Shown: positions 46,873 to 55,552, counted from the stretch's first letter. The stretch: 64,000 nt of DNA from Clostridiales bacterium 38-18 (GCA_001897605.1 MKTL01000016.1:62001-126000); one strand, 5' to 3'. Notes: generated by a model not told the origin, from the letters alone. Program-made: numbers and translations.

Positions 46873-47796
46873 ATGAAAAAGGTATTATCTTTCTTAATGG
46901 TACTTATGTTAGTTGCGTTAAGCGTACCAGCTTTCGCTGATACAGATGCGACATCTTCTGCATCTGAAACTACAGGTTCTTACACTGCTCCAACTACAAC
47001 TACTACTACTGCAGCTCCAGCTCCAGTTGCTGAAGGCAACGCTGTTGTTTACACAGTAGTTAAAGGTGATGTATTCTGGAAAATCGCTAAAGACAACGGT
47101 TTAACTACTGCAGCTCTTTGGAAATTAAATCCACAAATCAAAAACCCTAACGTGATCGAAATTGGTCAAAAAATCATCGTTAAAGCTGGCGCTCCAGTTG
47201 CTGAAGTTCCAACAACTCCAGTTGCTGCAGCTAAAGATAAAATTTACGCTGGTTTAGGCATGATCGATAACTACAGAACTGGCCACACTAGCTTCAACGT
47301 TGTTGGCGCTAGCGTAGTATTTGACAAAGATGGTAAAATCTTAAGCGCTAAAGTAGATATCACTGAGCTTACTCCAGATGATTTCAACTGGATCAGTGAA
47401 GAAGCTGCAGATAAAGCTGCTCAAGCTGCTGCTTTAGAAGCTGGTATCGTTACTAAAACTGAGTTAAAAGAAGTTTATGGTATGGCTGCTAAAGCTACTA
47501 CTGGCTTAGAGTGGTACCAACAAATGGAAAACTACGAAAAATTCTTCGTAGGCAAAACAGTAGCTGAGTTAAGAGCTTGGTTCGAAGCTAACACTGATGT
47601 TAACGGTAGACCAATCAAAATCGGTACTGAATTAAAACCTGAAGATCAAGCTAAAGTTGACGCTTTATCTGCTGATGAACAAGCTGTATTAGCTGACGTT
47701 ATCACAGGTGCTACTATGTCATTACATGATGCTCACGGCTACATTCTTGAAGCAGTAGAAAAAGCATATGCAAATAGAGTAGAAGTTAAATACTAA
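46873..47796 (+). CDS. Secreted LysM protein with FMN-binding-like domain
   Basis: Exported protein of 307 aa. A signal peptide (~1-20, SVPAFADTD) is followed by a Thr-rich linker, a LysM module (~55-102, YTVVKGDVFWKIAKDNGL) that would bind peptidoglycan, and a ~190-residue domain resembling extracellular FMN-binding proteins (ELKEVYGMAAKATTGLEWYQ). It ends with DVITGATMS, a close match to the flavinylation motif D-x-x-S/T-G-A-T, with Thr281 as the residue ApbE would modify. A wall-bound flavoprotein for extracellular electron transfer is therefore plausible. Codon use is highly biased, as in the S-layer gene. GGGGGTCC lies upstream of the ATG; the longer in-frame start lies in the promoter. 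Confidence 0.82.
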   Translation: MKKVLSFLMVLMLVALSVPAFADTDATSSASETTGSYTAPTTTTTTAAPAPVAEGNAVVYTVVKGDVFWKIAKDNGLTTAALWKLNPQIKNPNVIEIGQKIIVKAGAPVAEVPTTPVAAAKDKIYAGLGMIDNYRTGHTSFNVVGASVVFDKDGKILSAKVDITELTPDDFNWISEEAADKAAQAAALEAGIVTKTELKEVYGMAAKATTGLEWYQQMENYEKFFVGKTVAELRAWFEANTDVNGRPIKIGTELKPEDQAKVDALSADEQAVLADVITGATMSLHDAHGYILEAVEKAYANRVEVKY

Positions 47797-47837
47797 TTTT
47801 AATTAAAGTCGTTTTAATTAAAAACATTCCGAATCTT

Positions 47838-47869
47838 AAACGAGTCTGAAAAGACTCGTTTTTTATTTT
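47838..47869 (+). terminator. Terminator of the LysM protein gene
   Basis: AAACGAGTC (47838-47846) pairs with GACTCGTTT (47853-47861) around a 6-nt loop, with a long T-rich tract after it. Confidence 0.9.
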
Positions 47870-47910
47870 TTGTTGTAAAATCAAATTTGAAATCATTAAA
47901 AAAAGTGTCT

Positions 47911-47950
47911 TGTCACACAGATGTCACACAGATGTTCTTCGGATGTCACA
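47911..47950 (+). promoter_or_regulatory. Three helically phased TGTCACA repeats
   Basis: TGTCACA occurs at 47911, 47922 and 47944, spaced 11 and 22 bp, so all lie on one face of the helix. A TAAGAT at 47965-47970 could be the -10 element. This arrangement is typical of OmpR-family regulator sites and would control the 85-aa gene, and perhaps the riboswitch/adhesin transcript. Confidence 0.5.
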
Positions 47951-48028
47951 ACAGGGGGTATACATAAGATAAATAATTCTGAAAACAGAATTAGCATCAT
48001 TTTTCTTCCGCATCCTAAGGAGGCCTAT

Positions 48029-48286
48029 ATGAAAGTGGATCAAAACTCAAGAAAACAGCTGAATGTGGGCGGAACGAATGTTTTAGTAACCATCTATGGA
48101 GATGATGACCTAGAGCTTCAGGGTCTGATTCAGTGGTTAGATTCTGGTAGAAAAATTCATTTTAGAAATGCTTTCGAGCTGCTTTCGCTATTAGAAGAAG
48201 CAGTAGCTATTCAAAACAACAGGGAAATTACTCGAAGAACTTGGAACGAAAGTACAAGTACAAAGGGGTTGAATCGAATCGTTTGA
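48029..48286 (+). CDS. Conserved-looking small protein (85 aa)
   Basis: Small soluble protein with the phrase GLIQWLDSGRKIHFRNAFEL, reminiscent of short clostridial proteins with a W-L-D...F-R-s-x-x-E-L pattern; this is from memory and unconfirmed. AAGGAGG at 48017-48023 lies 5 nt before the ATG at 48029; the longer frame from 47921 starts within the repeat region without a binding site. It ends 45-55 nt before the c-di-GMP riboswitch, with no clear terminator between, so it may be co-transcribed with the adhesin. Function unknown. Confidence 0.7.
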   Translation: MKVDQNSRKQLNVGGTNVLVTIYGDDDLELQGLIQWLDSGRKIHFRNAFELLSLLEEAVAIQNNREITRRTWNESTSTKGLNRIV

Positions 48287-48331
48287 TTCGGGAAAGGGGG
48301 ATAAGTTCTAAGTCAGTATTTAATTAAAGAC

Positions 48332-48432
48332 GAACGAAAAGGGCAAACCCAGCGAAAGCTGGCGACGCAAAGTCTGGAGTCTAAAGTGAATAGAAAGCCA
48401 ATTTCTATTTTTACAAAGATCGTCCGACTGCC
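48332..48432 (+). ncRNA. Cyclic-di-GMP-I (GEMM-I) riboswitch
   Basis: The conserved core GGGCAAACC (48341-48349) is followed by a CCAGC-GAAA-GCTGG tetraloop hairpin (48349-48362), GACGCAAAGTC (48364-48374), a GTCTAAAG receptor-like segment and an 8-bp stem (48389-48396 with 48402-48409). The 3' end is CGACTGCC, able to pair GGCA with TGCC and close P1. This is the layout of class I c-di-GMP aptamers. It lies about 30 nt before the adhesin start and overlaps a spurious in-frame extension of that gene. A hairpin shared with its 3' end reaches the ribosome binding site. Confidence 0.9.
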
Positions 48433-48449
48433 AAAGAAACTATTTGGCA
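48429..48449 (+). promoter_or_regulatory. Switching hairpin next to the adhesin ribosome binding site
   Basis: TGCCAAA (48429-48435) pairs with TTTGGCA (48443-48449) around a 7-nt loop. Its left arm shares TGCC with the closing strand of the riboswitch P1, and its right arm ends on the first base of AAAGGAG. No U-tract follows, so control of translation rather than termination is suggested. Confidence 0.6.
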
Positions 48450-48463
48450 AAGGAGAAAGTCTT

Positions 48464-51400
48464 ATGGACAAAAATCTAACTGTAGTAAATCCATTGGTTA
48501 AGAGAATATTTTCGATCCTCTTAACATTCGTATTGGTGCTAGGCATGATACCCGCACCTACATTTGCGTTACCAGATGGCGTAACGATTACCAATTCGGG
48601 TAGCGACCCGACAACTGCACTTCCAACTTCACTTCAAAATGGTGAATTATGGACTGACAAAAGTGTCAGTTATGCAGGGGATGGCATATTTAATATCACA
48701 TTAAGTGCGATCGGGCAAGATTTTAAGGTAACAAATCCACCTAAAAAACTAGATGTAATTTTGGCACTAGATTTTTCTTACAGTATGAATTCAAACTCAA
48801 AGCTTACTAATGAAAAAAATGCAGCGAAAGCTATTGCAGGTAATCTTATCGATGCAGGGCATAGAGTTGCTATAGTGAAATACAACGACAGTGCATCGTT
48901 ACAGTATAATTTTTCAACCAATAAAACCAATGTTCAAAACAAGATAGATGAGGGCTTTGGAGGTACTTACACTGATATTCAAAATGCATTTTTAGTATCA
49001 GAGCAAACCTTTAATAACAGACCATCTAAAACCAATCAGCCGGTATTAATTATCATAAGTGATGGTGAACCAACCATTTACCATGAGAATTTAGCTGATC
49101 ATAGCATTAACAGCCAACGTCATCAGTCCGCTTCAAGTGGTAGTGACTATGTCTGGTGGACCATTCAACAAGGTATGAAATTAAAACTTGGTCAAGACGG
49201 CATTGAGTCAGACGATGACGTTAAGATATACACTATTGGATTTGATTTATTGGGTAATTCTCTAGCTGCATCGACATTGCAACCAACTGAATCGAATACC
49301 AGCAGCGTTAGACCTTCAGCTTATAACTTTGATGAAAGAAACAGACAAGAATCTGGACTTTATAGAGTTAAAAGCAATGGTAGTTTGTATACACCAATTG
49401 AATCAACTGGTACGATTACCACTGTACTAGGAAATTGGACTGCTAATACGGCTTCTTCAAGTCCATCTAATTATTTGGATGATCCTGTTTTATCTGGAAG
49501 TACACAAATTATAAATGGTACAAGATATAAACAAGGTGTCAGATCTGGAAAGGACTATCAAAATATTATCTTTAATCAAGAGGCATTTAATCAAAAGTAT
49601 TGGGAAGATGGTTTTATAATCGGAAGTGATTACACATCACTTTACAATGCTCTCAATGCAATCACTCAGAGCTTTTCTGTTTCAAAACCGCTTCAATACA
49701 TTTCAAATACTGGATATTCAAATCTAGTGATCGAGGATGTTTTGGGATCAGGGTTTGAATTGCTCGGTTTACTGCCAAGTGGTATGAGTCAATCAGGGAA
49801 TACGCTTACTTGGACTGTAAATGGTGATGATTTTGTAACCATGCCAGTGGACAGCGTAGCAGTTGACCCTCTGAAGGTAAGTAAAGTTACCTTCCAGGTT
49901 AAGGTAAAGGATAATGCAGCAGTCAACACGCAATTGTTTACAAATGCTTCAGCAAAAGCGACGTTTACTGTAACAGATGAAAATCCATTTTATCCAAGTG
50001 CACCTTTAAACAGGGAACAAAATTTACCGAACAAGGGCTGGTTAACCTTAAGTGCACCTCCTGTGCATGCAAGTATAACCGTTACAAAACAAGTTATTGG
50101 TCCAGTTACCAACGTAGCTAGAGTTTTCAGCTTTACACTTTATGATGCTGCAAGCAATGGCAATGTAGTCAGTGGTCCAATCAATATCACTGTGACAGGT
50201 GCAAGTAGCAATACAGGCACATTTACCTTTGATATTCCTTACAATGGTTTTAGTAATAACCAAGTGACTTATTATATCCAAGAAAATGAATCCGCACCAA
50301 ATAGCTTCTGGAGCTATGATAATACAGCTCGTAAAGCGATTACTTTGTCAAGAGCTGTACCAACAGGTTCTAAAACCTTTACAAACAGCTATGCACCAAC
50401 GGGTACCTTAACTGTAGACAAAACTTGGACGGGAGACGGCCCAGATACGGCTGCAAGCTTCAAGCTCTATAAAAAGGTAGGCAATGATTGGGTTGCTGCT
50501 TCTCAAGGTAGCTATTCTATAGACACCAGCTCACCAGCTACTTCACAAGTAACCATCAGTAATTTAAGCTTAGATACTGAATATAAGGTAATTGAAGATC
50601 CAATGTTAGATTATGAGGTTTCTTATTCACCTCAAACGATAATGTTTAACTCAGCAGATCTAATAGCTGGTAATGGCGTTTTAACAAAGAACATTACCAT
50701 TACAAATGAATATCATAAACCTATTGGAAAGATTACGATTAATAAGGTATGGTCAGATGCTGAGGACGTAGCTCAGGATAGACCAAGTGAACTGACCTTT
50801 AACATCGTTGGTCCTGAAGCGTATGATGGTCCTTCAACTATAACCTTAAAGGCATCGGAAGGCTGGACAAAGGATTTTGAAACAGAAGTCTTTGGTACTT
50901 ATCAATTTACTGAAGTTCTTCCTTTAGACTATGTGATTACTGAAAATACACTTAACCCTCAATCACAAAGTGTTTCTATCTTACCAGTAGATGCTAGAGA
51001 AGCTAGCTTAACGTTCTCTAACACTTATGTTGAGCCTAAAGGTAGTTTAACCATTAAGAAGATTTGGGAAAATGAAGATGATTTATATGCTTCATATAGA
51101 CCAGATTCAATCACAATTAAGCTATTTAAAGATGGTGTAGATACACAGCTTTCAGTTGTTTTACCTGAAGCGGATGATACACCTTGGGAACACACATTTA
51201 CTGACTTGCCATTTGGTGAATATTCAGTTGAAGAAATTGATGTCCCAGATTACACGGTCACTTATTCAGACAATGTATTTTTGAATAAGTTTGATGACAA
51301 TCACGGCATATCAGAAAGAACAGGCCAAATTAATATTACCAATACCTTTGATGAACCAAAGGGAAGTATTATAGTTTCAAAAACTTGGGTCGAAACAGAT

Positions 51401-53785
51401 GTGGATGCATCCGTGGTTAGACCAAGTAGCATCGTCGTATCACTCCAAAAAGATGGCGCCCCATTTGATACAGCTGAGTTAAACGCAGCGAACAATTGGA
51501 CGACAACCTTTGATGAGCTACTACTAGATAACGGCATATATACAGTTTCTGAATCCTCAACAGATTCTGATAAGCTCTCTATGTATGCTGAGCAAATTAG
51601 CTACAGTGCAAATGAAGCCTCTGAAAGTGATTTGCAATTAGGTCCAAGCTCTAGAAGTGGAACGATTGCAATTACAAACACCTATGCAAAAGGAACGATT
51701 ACAGTGAACAAGGTTTGGGAAGATGGAAATAATCCTGTTGCTGAAAGACCATCAGGTGCATTTATTACGCTTCATAAGGTAACTATTTTACCGCCAATCG
51801 TAGTTGATCCGATACCAGATCCAGAGCATCCAGATCAATTTATAACACCACCACCTATCGTTCAACCACCAGTTGATGAAACTGTAGCTACCTTAGCGAT
51901 AGTAAGACCAGTAAATGCGCCAGTAGTATTCTATAATCTAGAATTAGGCGATAATATTAGCTACTATATAACTGAGGGAGACATTCCTTTCTACAATTCA
52001 TCAATTAATAAATCTTTAGTTGTATTAAATGAAAATAATCAAAATGATTCGTTTACAGTGACAAACACTTATACAGATCCTAAAGGCAGCTTAACTGTTA
52101 ACAAGACTTGGGATCATGGCAATAATCCTAACCAGCCTACTGAAGTAACCGTTGAGCTTTATGAAGATGGTATCTACAAAACTCAAGCGACATTTAGCTC
52201 AAATTATACTTTTACAGGTCTTGATTTAGGAAAGACTTATACCATTCTTGAGGTATCAGTTGACAATTATAGTGCAGATTACAATGGTTTCGTAAGCTAT
52301 AAACCTGTAAAAGGACAAAGTAGTGTGGCTGGAGGATCAGCGACAATTGAAAACACTTATATTCCTGAGCTGAATGACTTAACCGTCAACAAGGATTGGG
52401 TTGGATTAGTGGGCGCTCCAATTACCGTTACACTATATAGATCTGTAGGCGAAGGCTTATCCTTAGTTGGAACAACCGTACTCGATAACGAAAATGAATG
52501 GTCTCATACTTTCACAGGACTCGAAATCTATGGTCCAGGTGGCGTGAGATACACTTATTCAGTTTCTGAAAATGGTGCAGGACTATCGTTATATGACACA
52601 GATACCTCAGACACGGCACAATTAAATGTAGAGGTACCAAGTGAAATTACAATTACAAACACCTATTCACCAAATAAAGGTGAACTTACAATTACTAAAA
52701 CTTGGTTAGGACTTGACGAAGAAGAGATAACACCACCAGTTGACTCGGTTGAAGTTAGATTAATCGTCAATGGCGAACCAGAAGAAACCAATATGGTTTT
52801 AAACGCTGAAAATAATTGGACTGTAGTAAGAACTGGTCTTAATGCAGAGGCGACCTATTCTGTAGAAGAAATGACAACCTTTGAAGAGTTTGATGTATCC
52901 TATAGTGCTTCAGAAATCACATTTGATGCTGAAAACCTCAAAAAATCCGTTGAAATCATTAATCTTAGAACAGAAGATCAACCTAGCATCGATGTTAATA
53001 AATCGATTTCAAATGCATTAGTACAGCTTTCATCAGGCACAGCAACCTTTAATTACAGTGTTGAATTAATTAACAATGGTAACAGAACTCTTAATGCACT
53101 TAGAGTGGTCGATCTCATGACAGGACCTCAAGGCTCAAATAGGGTTTACGCACCAGCTCCAAATAGTCAGGATGAAAATGGTGCAGTATTTGAATTAGAG
53201 GGCTCTTTGAAACCGGGTGATAAGGTTGTCTTTAACTATAGCGTAACTGTAAATCTAGCAGGAACTTATGTAAATACTGCAACTGGTTATGGTTATTATG
53301 TAGAAACTGAAGTTAGTGATGATGGCACTGCAACAGCAGTAGCAACAAATCCACCAACACCTACTCCAGATCCTGATCCAACACCAAACGGTTTGGTAAA
53401 CGTTACATTTGTGGATACAAATGGCGTTACTTTATCAGCTGGCTATCAAATGGTTGGAGTGGTTGGCACTAACTATTCAACCACTGCTAGAGATATCCTT
53501 GGCTATGATTTAGTAGCAACACCAGCAAATGCAAATGGTACCTTTATCAATGGCACACTTTCAGTCGTATATGTTTACGATGTACCTGTTGAGATCACAA
53601 CTGAAGAAACACCTTTGGGCGAAGCGACTACAGAATCAACAACTGAAGAAGAAGTGATTGTGGATGAAGGCACTCCTCTTGGTGAAGCTTTACCACAAAC
53701 TGGTCAATTACCTCCAGAGCTCTTCTACGGCATCGGTAGTATCGTTACTGCAGCAGGTGTCTTCATGAAAAGAAAAAACAAATAG
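48464..53785 (+). CDS. LPQTG-anchored adhesin with vWA and Cna-B repeats (1773 aa)
   Basis: Sortase-anchored surface adhesin. After a signal peptide (~1-35) comes a von Willebrand A domain (~95-330) with a MIDAS motif (DFSYSMN, then GTYTD and ISDGEPT), followed by about nine Cna-B modules from residue ~534 to ~1500. Most open with G-x-L-T-V-x-K-x-W and end in TNTY; the Lys and Asn fit intramolecular isopeptide bonds. A DUF11-like domain (~1507), a MucBP-like repeat (~1645) and a Thr/Glu-rich spacer with two TPLGEA phrases precede LPQTG (~1744), a hydrophobic segment and KRKNK. The start at 48464 follows AAAGGAG; upstream in-frame codons lie in the riboswitch. Expression is presumably c-di-GMP controlled. 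No sortase gene is in the window. Confidence 0.93.
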   Translation: MDKNLTVVNPLVKRIFSILLTFVLVLGMIPAPTFALPDGVTITNSGSDPTTALPTSLQNGELWTDKSVSYAGDGIFNITLSAIGQDFKVTNPPKKLDVILALDFSYSMNSNSKLTNEKNAAKAIAGNLIDAGHRVAIVKYNDSASLQYNFSTNKTNVQNKIDEGFGGTYTDIQNAFLVSEQTFNNRPSKTNQPVLIIISDGEPTIYHENLADHSINSQRHQSASSGSDYVWWTIQQGMKLKLGQDGIESDDDVKIYTIGFDLLGNSLAASTLQPTESNTSSVRPSAYNFDERNRQESGLYRVKSNGSLYTPIESTGTITTVLGNWTANTASSSPSNYLDDPVLSGSTQIINGTRYKQGVRSGKDYQNIIFNQEAFNQKYWEDGFIIGSDYTSLYNALNAITQSFSVSKPLQYISNTGYSNLVIEDVLGSGFELLGLLPSGMSQSGNTLTWTVNGDDFVTMPVDSVAVDPLKVSKVTFQVKVKDNAAVNTQLFTNASAKATFTVTDENPFYPSAPLNREQNLPNKGWLTLSAPPVHASITVTKQVIGPVTNVARVFSFTLYDAASNGNVVSGPINITVTGASSNTGTFTFDIPYNGFSNNQVTYYIQENESAPNSFWSYDNTARKAITLSRAVPTGSKTFTNSYAPTGTLTVDKTWTGDGPDTAASFKLYKKVGNDWVAASQGSYSIDTSSPATSQVTISNLSLDTEYKVIEDPMLDYEVSYSPQTIMFNSADLIAGNGVLTKNITITNEYHKPIGKITINKVWSDAEDVAQDRPSELTFNIVGPEAYDGPSTITLKASEGWTKDFETEVFGTYQFTEVLPLDYVITENTLNPQSQSVSILPVDAREASLTFSNTYVEPKGSLTIKKIWENEDDLYASYRPDSITIKLFKDGVDTQLSVVLPEADDTPWEHTFTDLPFGEYSVEEIDVPDYTVTYSDNVFLNKFDDNHGISERTGQINITNTFDEPKGSIIVSKTWVETDVDASVVRPSSIVVSLQKDGAPFDTAELNAANNWTTTFDELLLDNGIYTVSESSTDSDKLSMYAEQISYSANEASESDLQLGPSSRSGTIAITNTYAKGTITVNKVWEDGNNPVAERPSGAFITLHKVTILPPIVVDPIPDPEHPDQFITPPPIVQPPVDETVATLAIVRPVNAPVVFYNLELGDNISYYITEGDIPFYNSSINKSLVVLNENNQNDSFTVTNTYTDPKGSLTVNKTWDHGNNPNQPTEVTVELYEDGIYKTQATFSSNYTFTGLDLGKTYTILEVSVDNYSADYNGFVSYKPVKGQSSVAGGSATIENTYIPELNDLTVNKDWVGLVGAPITVTLYRSVGEGLSLVGTTVLDNENEWSHTFTGLEIYGPGGVRYTYSVSENGAGLSLYDTDTSDTAQLNVEVPSEITITNTYSPNKGELTITKTWLGLDEEEITPPVDSVEVRLIVNGEPEETNMVLNAENNWTVVRTGLNAEATYSVEEMTTFEEFDVSYSASEITFDAENLKKSVEIINLRTEDQPSIDVNKSISNALVQLSSGTATFNYSVELINNGNRTLNALRVVDLMTGPQGSNRVYAPAPNSQDENGAVFELEGSLKPGDKVVFNYSVTVNLAGTYVNTATGYGYYVETEVSDDGTATAVATNPPTPTPDPDPTPNGLVNVTFVDTNGVTLSAGYQMVGVVGTNYSTTARDILGYDLVATPANANGTFINGTLSVVYVYDVPVEITTEETPLGEATTESTTEEEVIVDEGTPLGEALPQTGQLPPELFYGIGSIVTAAGVFMKRKNK

Positions 53786-53816
53786 AATGCATAACGACAA
53801 ATAAAATCAGTTAAAA

Positions 53817-53865
53817 AGAGAGCTGTATCAAAGTGATTCTAATATCACTTTTGATACAGCTCTCT
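53817..53865. terminator. Bidirectional terminator between convergent genes
   Basis: A 21-22-bp near-perfect stem with one bulged base (arms 53817-53837 and 53844-53865). On the minus strand it runs into T5 and would end the Gly/Met-rich protein gene. On the plus strand the tail is CTATTTAG, a weaker end for the adhesin gene. Confidence 0.8.
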
Positions 53866-53924
53866 CTATTTAGCCATACTCTTTCAGGTGGAAAATCAGA
53901 GGACTCGACGTAAGAAGATTATAT

Positions 53925-54500
53925 TTAGTTACCAAATCCCATGCCTCTGCCGCCCATCATGCCACGACCTCTGCCATAGCCAGTGCCAGTGCCTAATGCA
54001 CCATCGACGTTTTGACCATTAAAGCCAGTAGCGTCTTGAAGCTGTACGCCAGTACCGCCACAGTAAGCGCCTTGACTTAAACCTTGACCAAAGCCTTGAC
54101 CATTCATCATGCCAGTACCGTCTGTATTATAACCAAATCCCATGCCGTATCCAAGCATGTTTCTCATCATGAAGCTCTGAGTACCGTCACAATTTTCTAG
54201 TGCATCGATTATGGTTGCTGCTTGCTCTTCAGTTATTTTACCTTCTTTGACTAGATCGTTAATTCTAGTGATTTTAGCTTCGATCATTTGATCGAAAAAG
54301 GCTTCATAAACGCCAGCTTCAGAAGCAAGTGTGCCGTAAGTTTTTGCAGTGTCATAGTGAAGTGCATAAGCCTCTTCAAGTGTAATGCCTGTTAAATCCG
54401 CATAGGTTTGAGCTGGATTAAAAATTGCATCTGCAAATGATAAGGTTGTCATCCCAATCGCTAAAATTGCGAGGGCTACTAATAGTAACGTTTTTTTCAT
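53925..54500 (-). CDS. Secreted DUF2680-like protein with Gly/Met-rich tail
   Basis: Exported protein of 191 aa. A signal peptide (~1-24) is followed by a helical DUF2680-like domain (~30-105: YADLTGITLEEAYALHYDTA, then GKITEEQAATIIDAL), whose function is not established. The last ~80 residues are rich in Gly, Met and aromatic residues (MLGYGMGFGYN, GRGRGMMGGRGMGFGN), a composition that could bind soft metals or interact with the wall. AAGGAGTG lies 8 nt before the ATG at 54500; three more upstream codons are in frame but use a poor start. A structured leader lies just upstream. Confidence 0.8.
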   Translation of the reverse strand: MKKTLLLVALAILAIGMTTLSFADAIFNPAQTYADLTGITLEEAYALHYDTAKTYGTLASEAGVYEAFFDQMIEAKITRINDLVKEGKITEEQAATIIDALENCDGTQSFMMRNMLGYGMGFGYNTDGTGMMNGQGFGQGLSQGAYCGGTGVQLQDATGFNGQNVDGALGTGTGYGRGRGMMGGRGMGFGN

Positions 54501-54522
54501 AAGTATCACTCCTTAAATAAAA

Positions 54523-54579
54523 TAGGTTCTATCCGAACCGGGTAAGCATTGCTTAACTTCAAATTCAGTATAGAACCTA
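54523..54579 (-). promoter_or_regulatory. Structured leader or attenuator before the DUF2680-like gene
   Basis: On the minus strand TAGGTTCTAT and ATAGAACCTA (54570-54579 and 54523-54532 on the plus strand) enclose a second palindrome, TAAGCA-A-TGCTTA. A TTTTATTT tract follows and the ribosome binding site comes shortly after. It may terminate upstream transcription (lipA) or attenuate the gene. Confidence 0.5.
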
Positions 54580-54670
54580 ATTGTGATAGAAATGTGATAA
54601 AACGGTCAAAAATTATTGAAAGTTTAAAAAGTGATATATGTGGTTGAGAACATAAAAATATAAAATGAGA

Positions 54671-55552
54671 TTAAAAATTATTGAAGGTCTCAGCTGCGTT
54701 ATAAGAGCTTCTCACAAGTGGCGCAGAAGCGACATTTGGCACACCGATAGATTTTGCATAGGCGCCATAGGCATCAAACTGATCGGGATGTATATAGGAG
54801 ATGAGAGGGGCATGCTTTTCTGAAGGTGGTAGATACTGTCCTATGGTTAGGATATCGAGTCCAGTTGCTTTGAGCTCAAGAATCAGTTGATTCACCTCAT
54901 CTACTTCCTCACCAAGTCCTAGCATAAAGCCAGACTTCGTAAAAATAGTGTCATCGAGTGCTTTTACTCTAACCAAAAGCTCAAGGCTTTGCTTGTAATC
55001 GGCTTCAGGTCTTATGGTGTCATAGAGTCTCGGCACGGTTTCGACGTTGTGATTGATGATATCAGGTTTTGCAGCTACTACGGTTTTAAGTGCCTCATGA
55101 TTGCCTAGGAAGTCGGGGATAAGCACCTCAATAACGGTACTCGGAGCTGCTTTTCTAATCTCTGTGATGGTCTGAGCAAAGTGTCCTGCACCACCATCGG
55201 GTAGATCGTCTCTCGTCACTGAGGTAACCACAGCGTGCTTTAGTCCCAGTTCTGCCACCGCTTTTGCGAGGCGGTAAGGTTCATCGATGTCAGGTGGTAG
55301 CAATTTGCCGCTTTCTATATTACAGAATCTACAATTGCGAGAGCACGTACTTCCCAAAATCATAAAGGTCGCCGTTTTCTTCGAAAAACACTCAAGTCGA
55401 TTTGGGCAGTTTGCACCTTGGCAAACGGTATTGAGGTTGAGTGATTGAATTAATGAATTGACACCAGATAGATTTTTAGGATTTTGTATTTTAACTTTTA
55501 GCCAGTCGGGCTTTTTAAGATATGGCTTTTTCGATGCGTTTTGATTTTCCAT
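54671..55552 (-). CDS. lipA: Lipoyl synthase
   Basis: Radical-SAM enzyme of 293 aa that inserts two sulfurs into protein-bound octanoyl groups. Both cluster motifs are present: the auxiliary CQGANCPNRLEC (C-x4-C-x5-C) and the radical-SAM CSRNCRFC (C-x3-C-x2-C). VVTSVTRDDLPDGGA and the C-terminal RSSYNA (Ser ligand of the auxiliary cluster) are also as in the family. AAGGAG precedes the ATG. The lipoate-protein ligase gene lies 79 nt upstream on the same strand, forming a lipoylation operon with both synthesis and salvage. Confidence 0.96.
   Translation of the reverse strand: MENQNASKKPYLKKPDWLKVKIQNPKNLSGVNSLIQSLNLNTVCQGANCPNRLECFSKKTATFMILGSTCSRNCRFCNIESGKLLPPDIDEPYRLAKAVAELGLKHAVVTSVTRDDLPDGGAGHFAQTITEIRKAAPSTVIEVLIPDFLGNHEALKTVVAAKPDIINHNVETVPRLYDTIRPEADYKQSLELLVRVKALDDTIFTKSGFMLGLGEEVDEVNQLILELKATGLDILTIGQYLPPSEKHAPLISYIHPDQFDAYGAYAKSIGVPNVASAPLVRSSYNAAETFNNF

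Noticed and set aside
48386-48463. N-terminal extension of the adhesin starting at 48386
   Set aside because: These codons lie in the riboswitch, and the true start at 48464 has AAAGGAG and gives a normal signal peptide.
53817-53865. A small mobile element (MITE)
   Set aside because: The long inverted repeat lies between convergent genes and has a T-tract on one strand, so a terminator explains it. No target-site duplication or second copy was seen.
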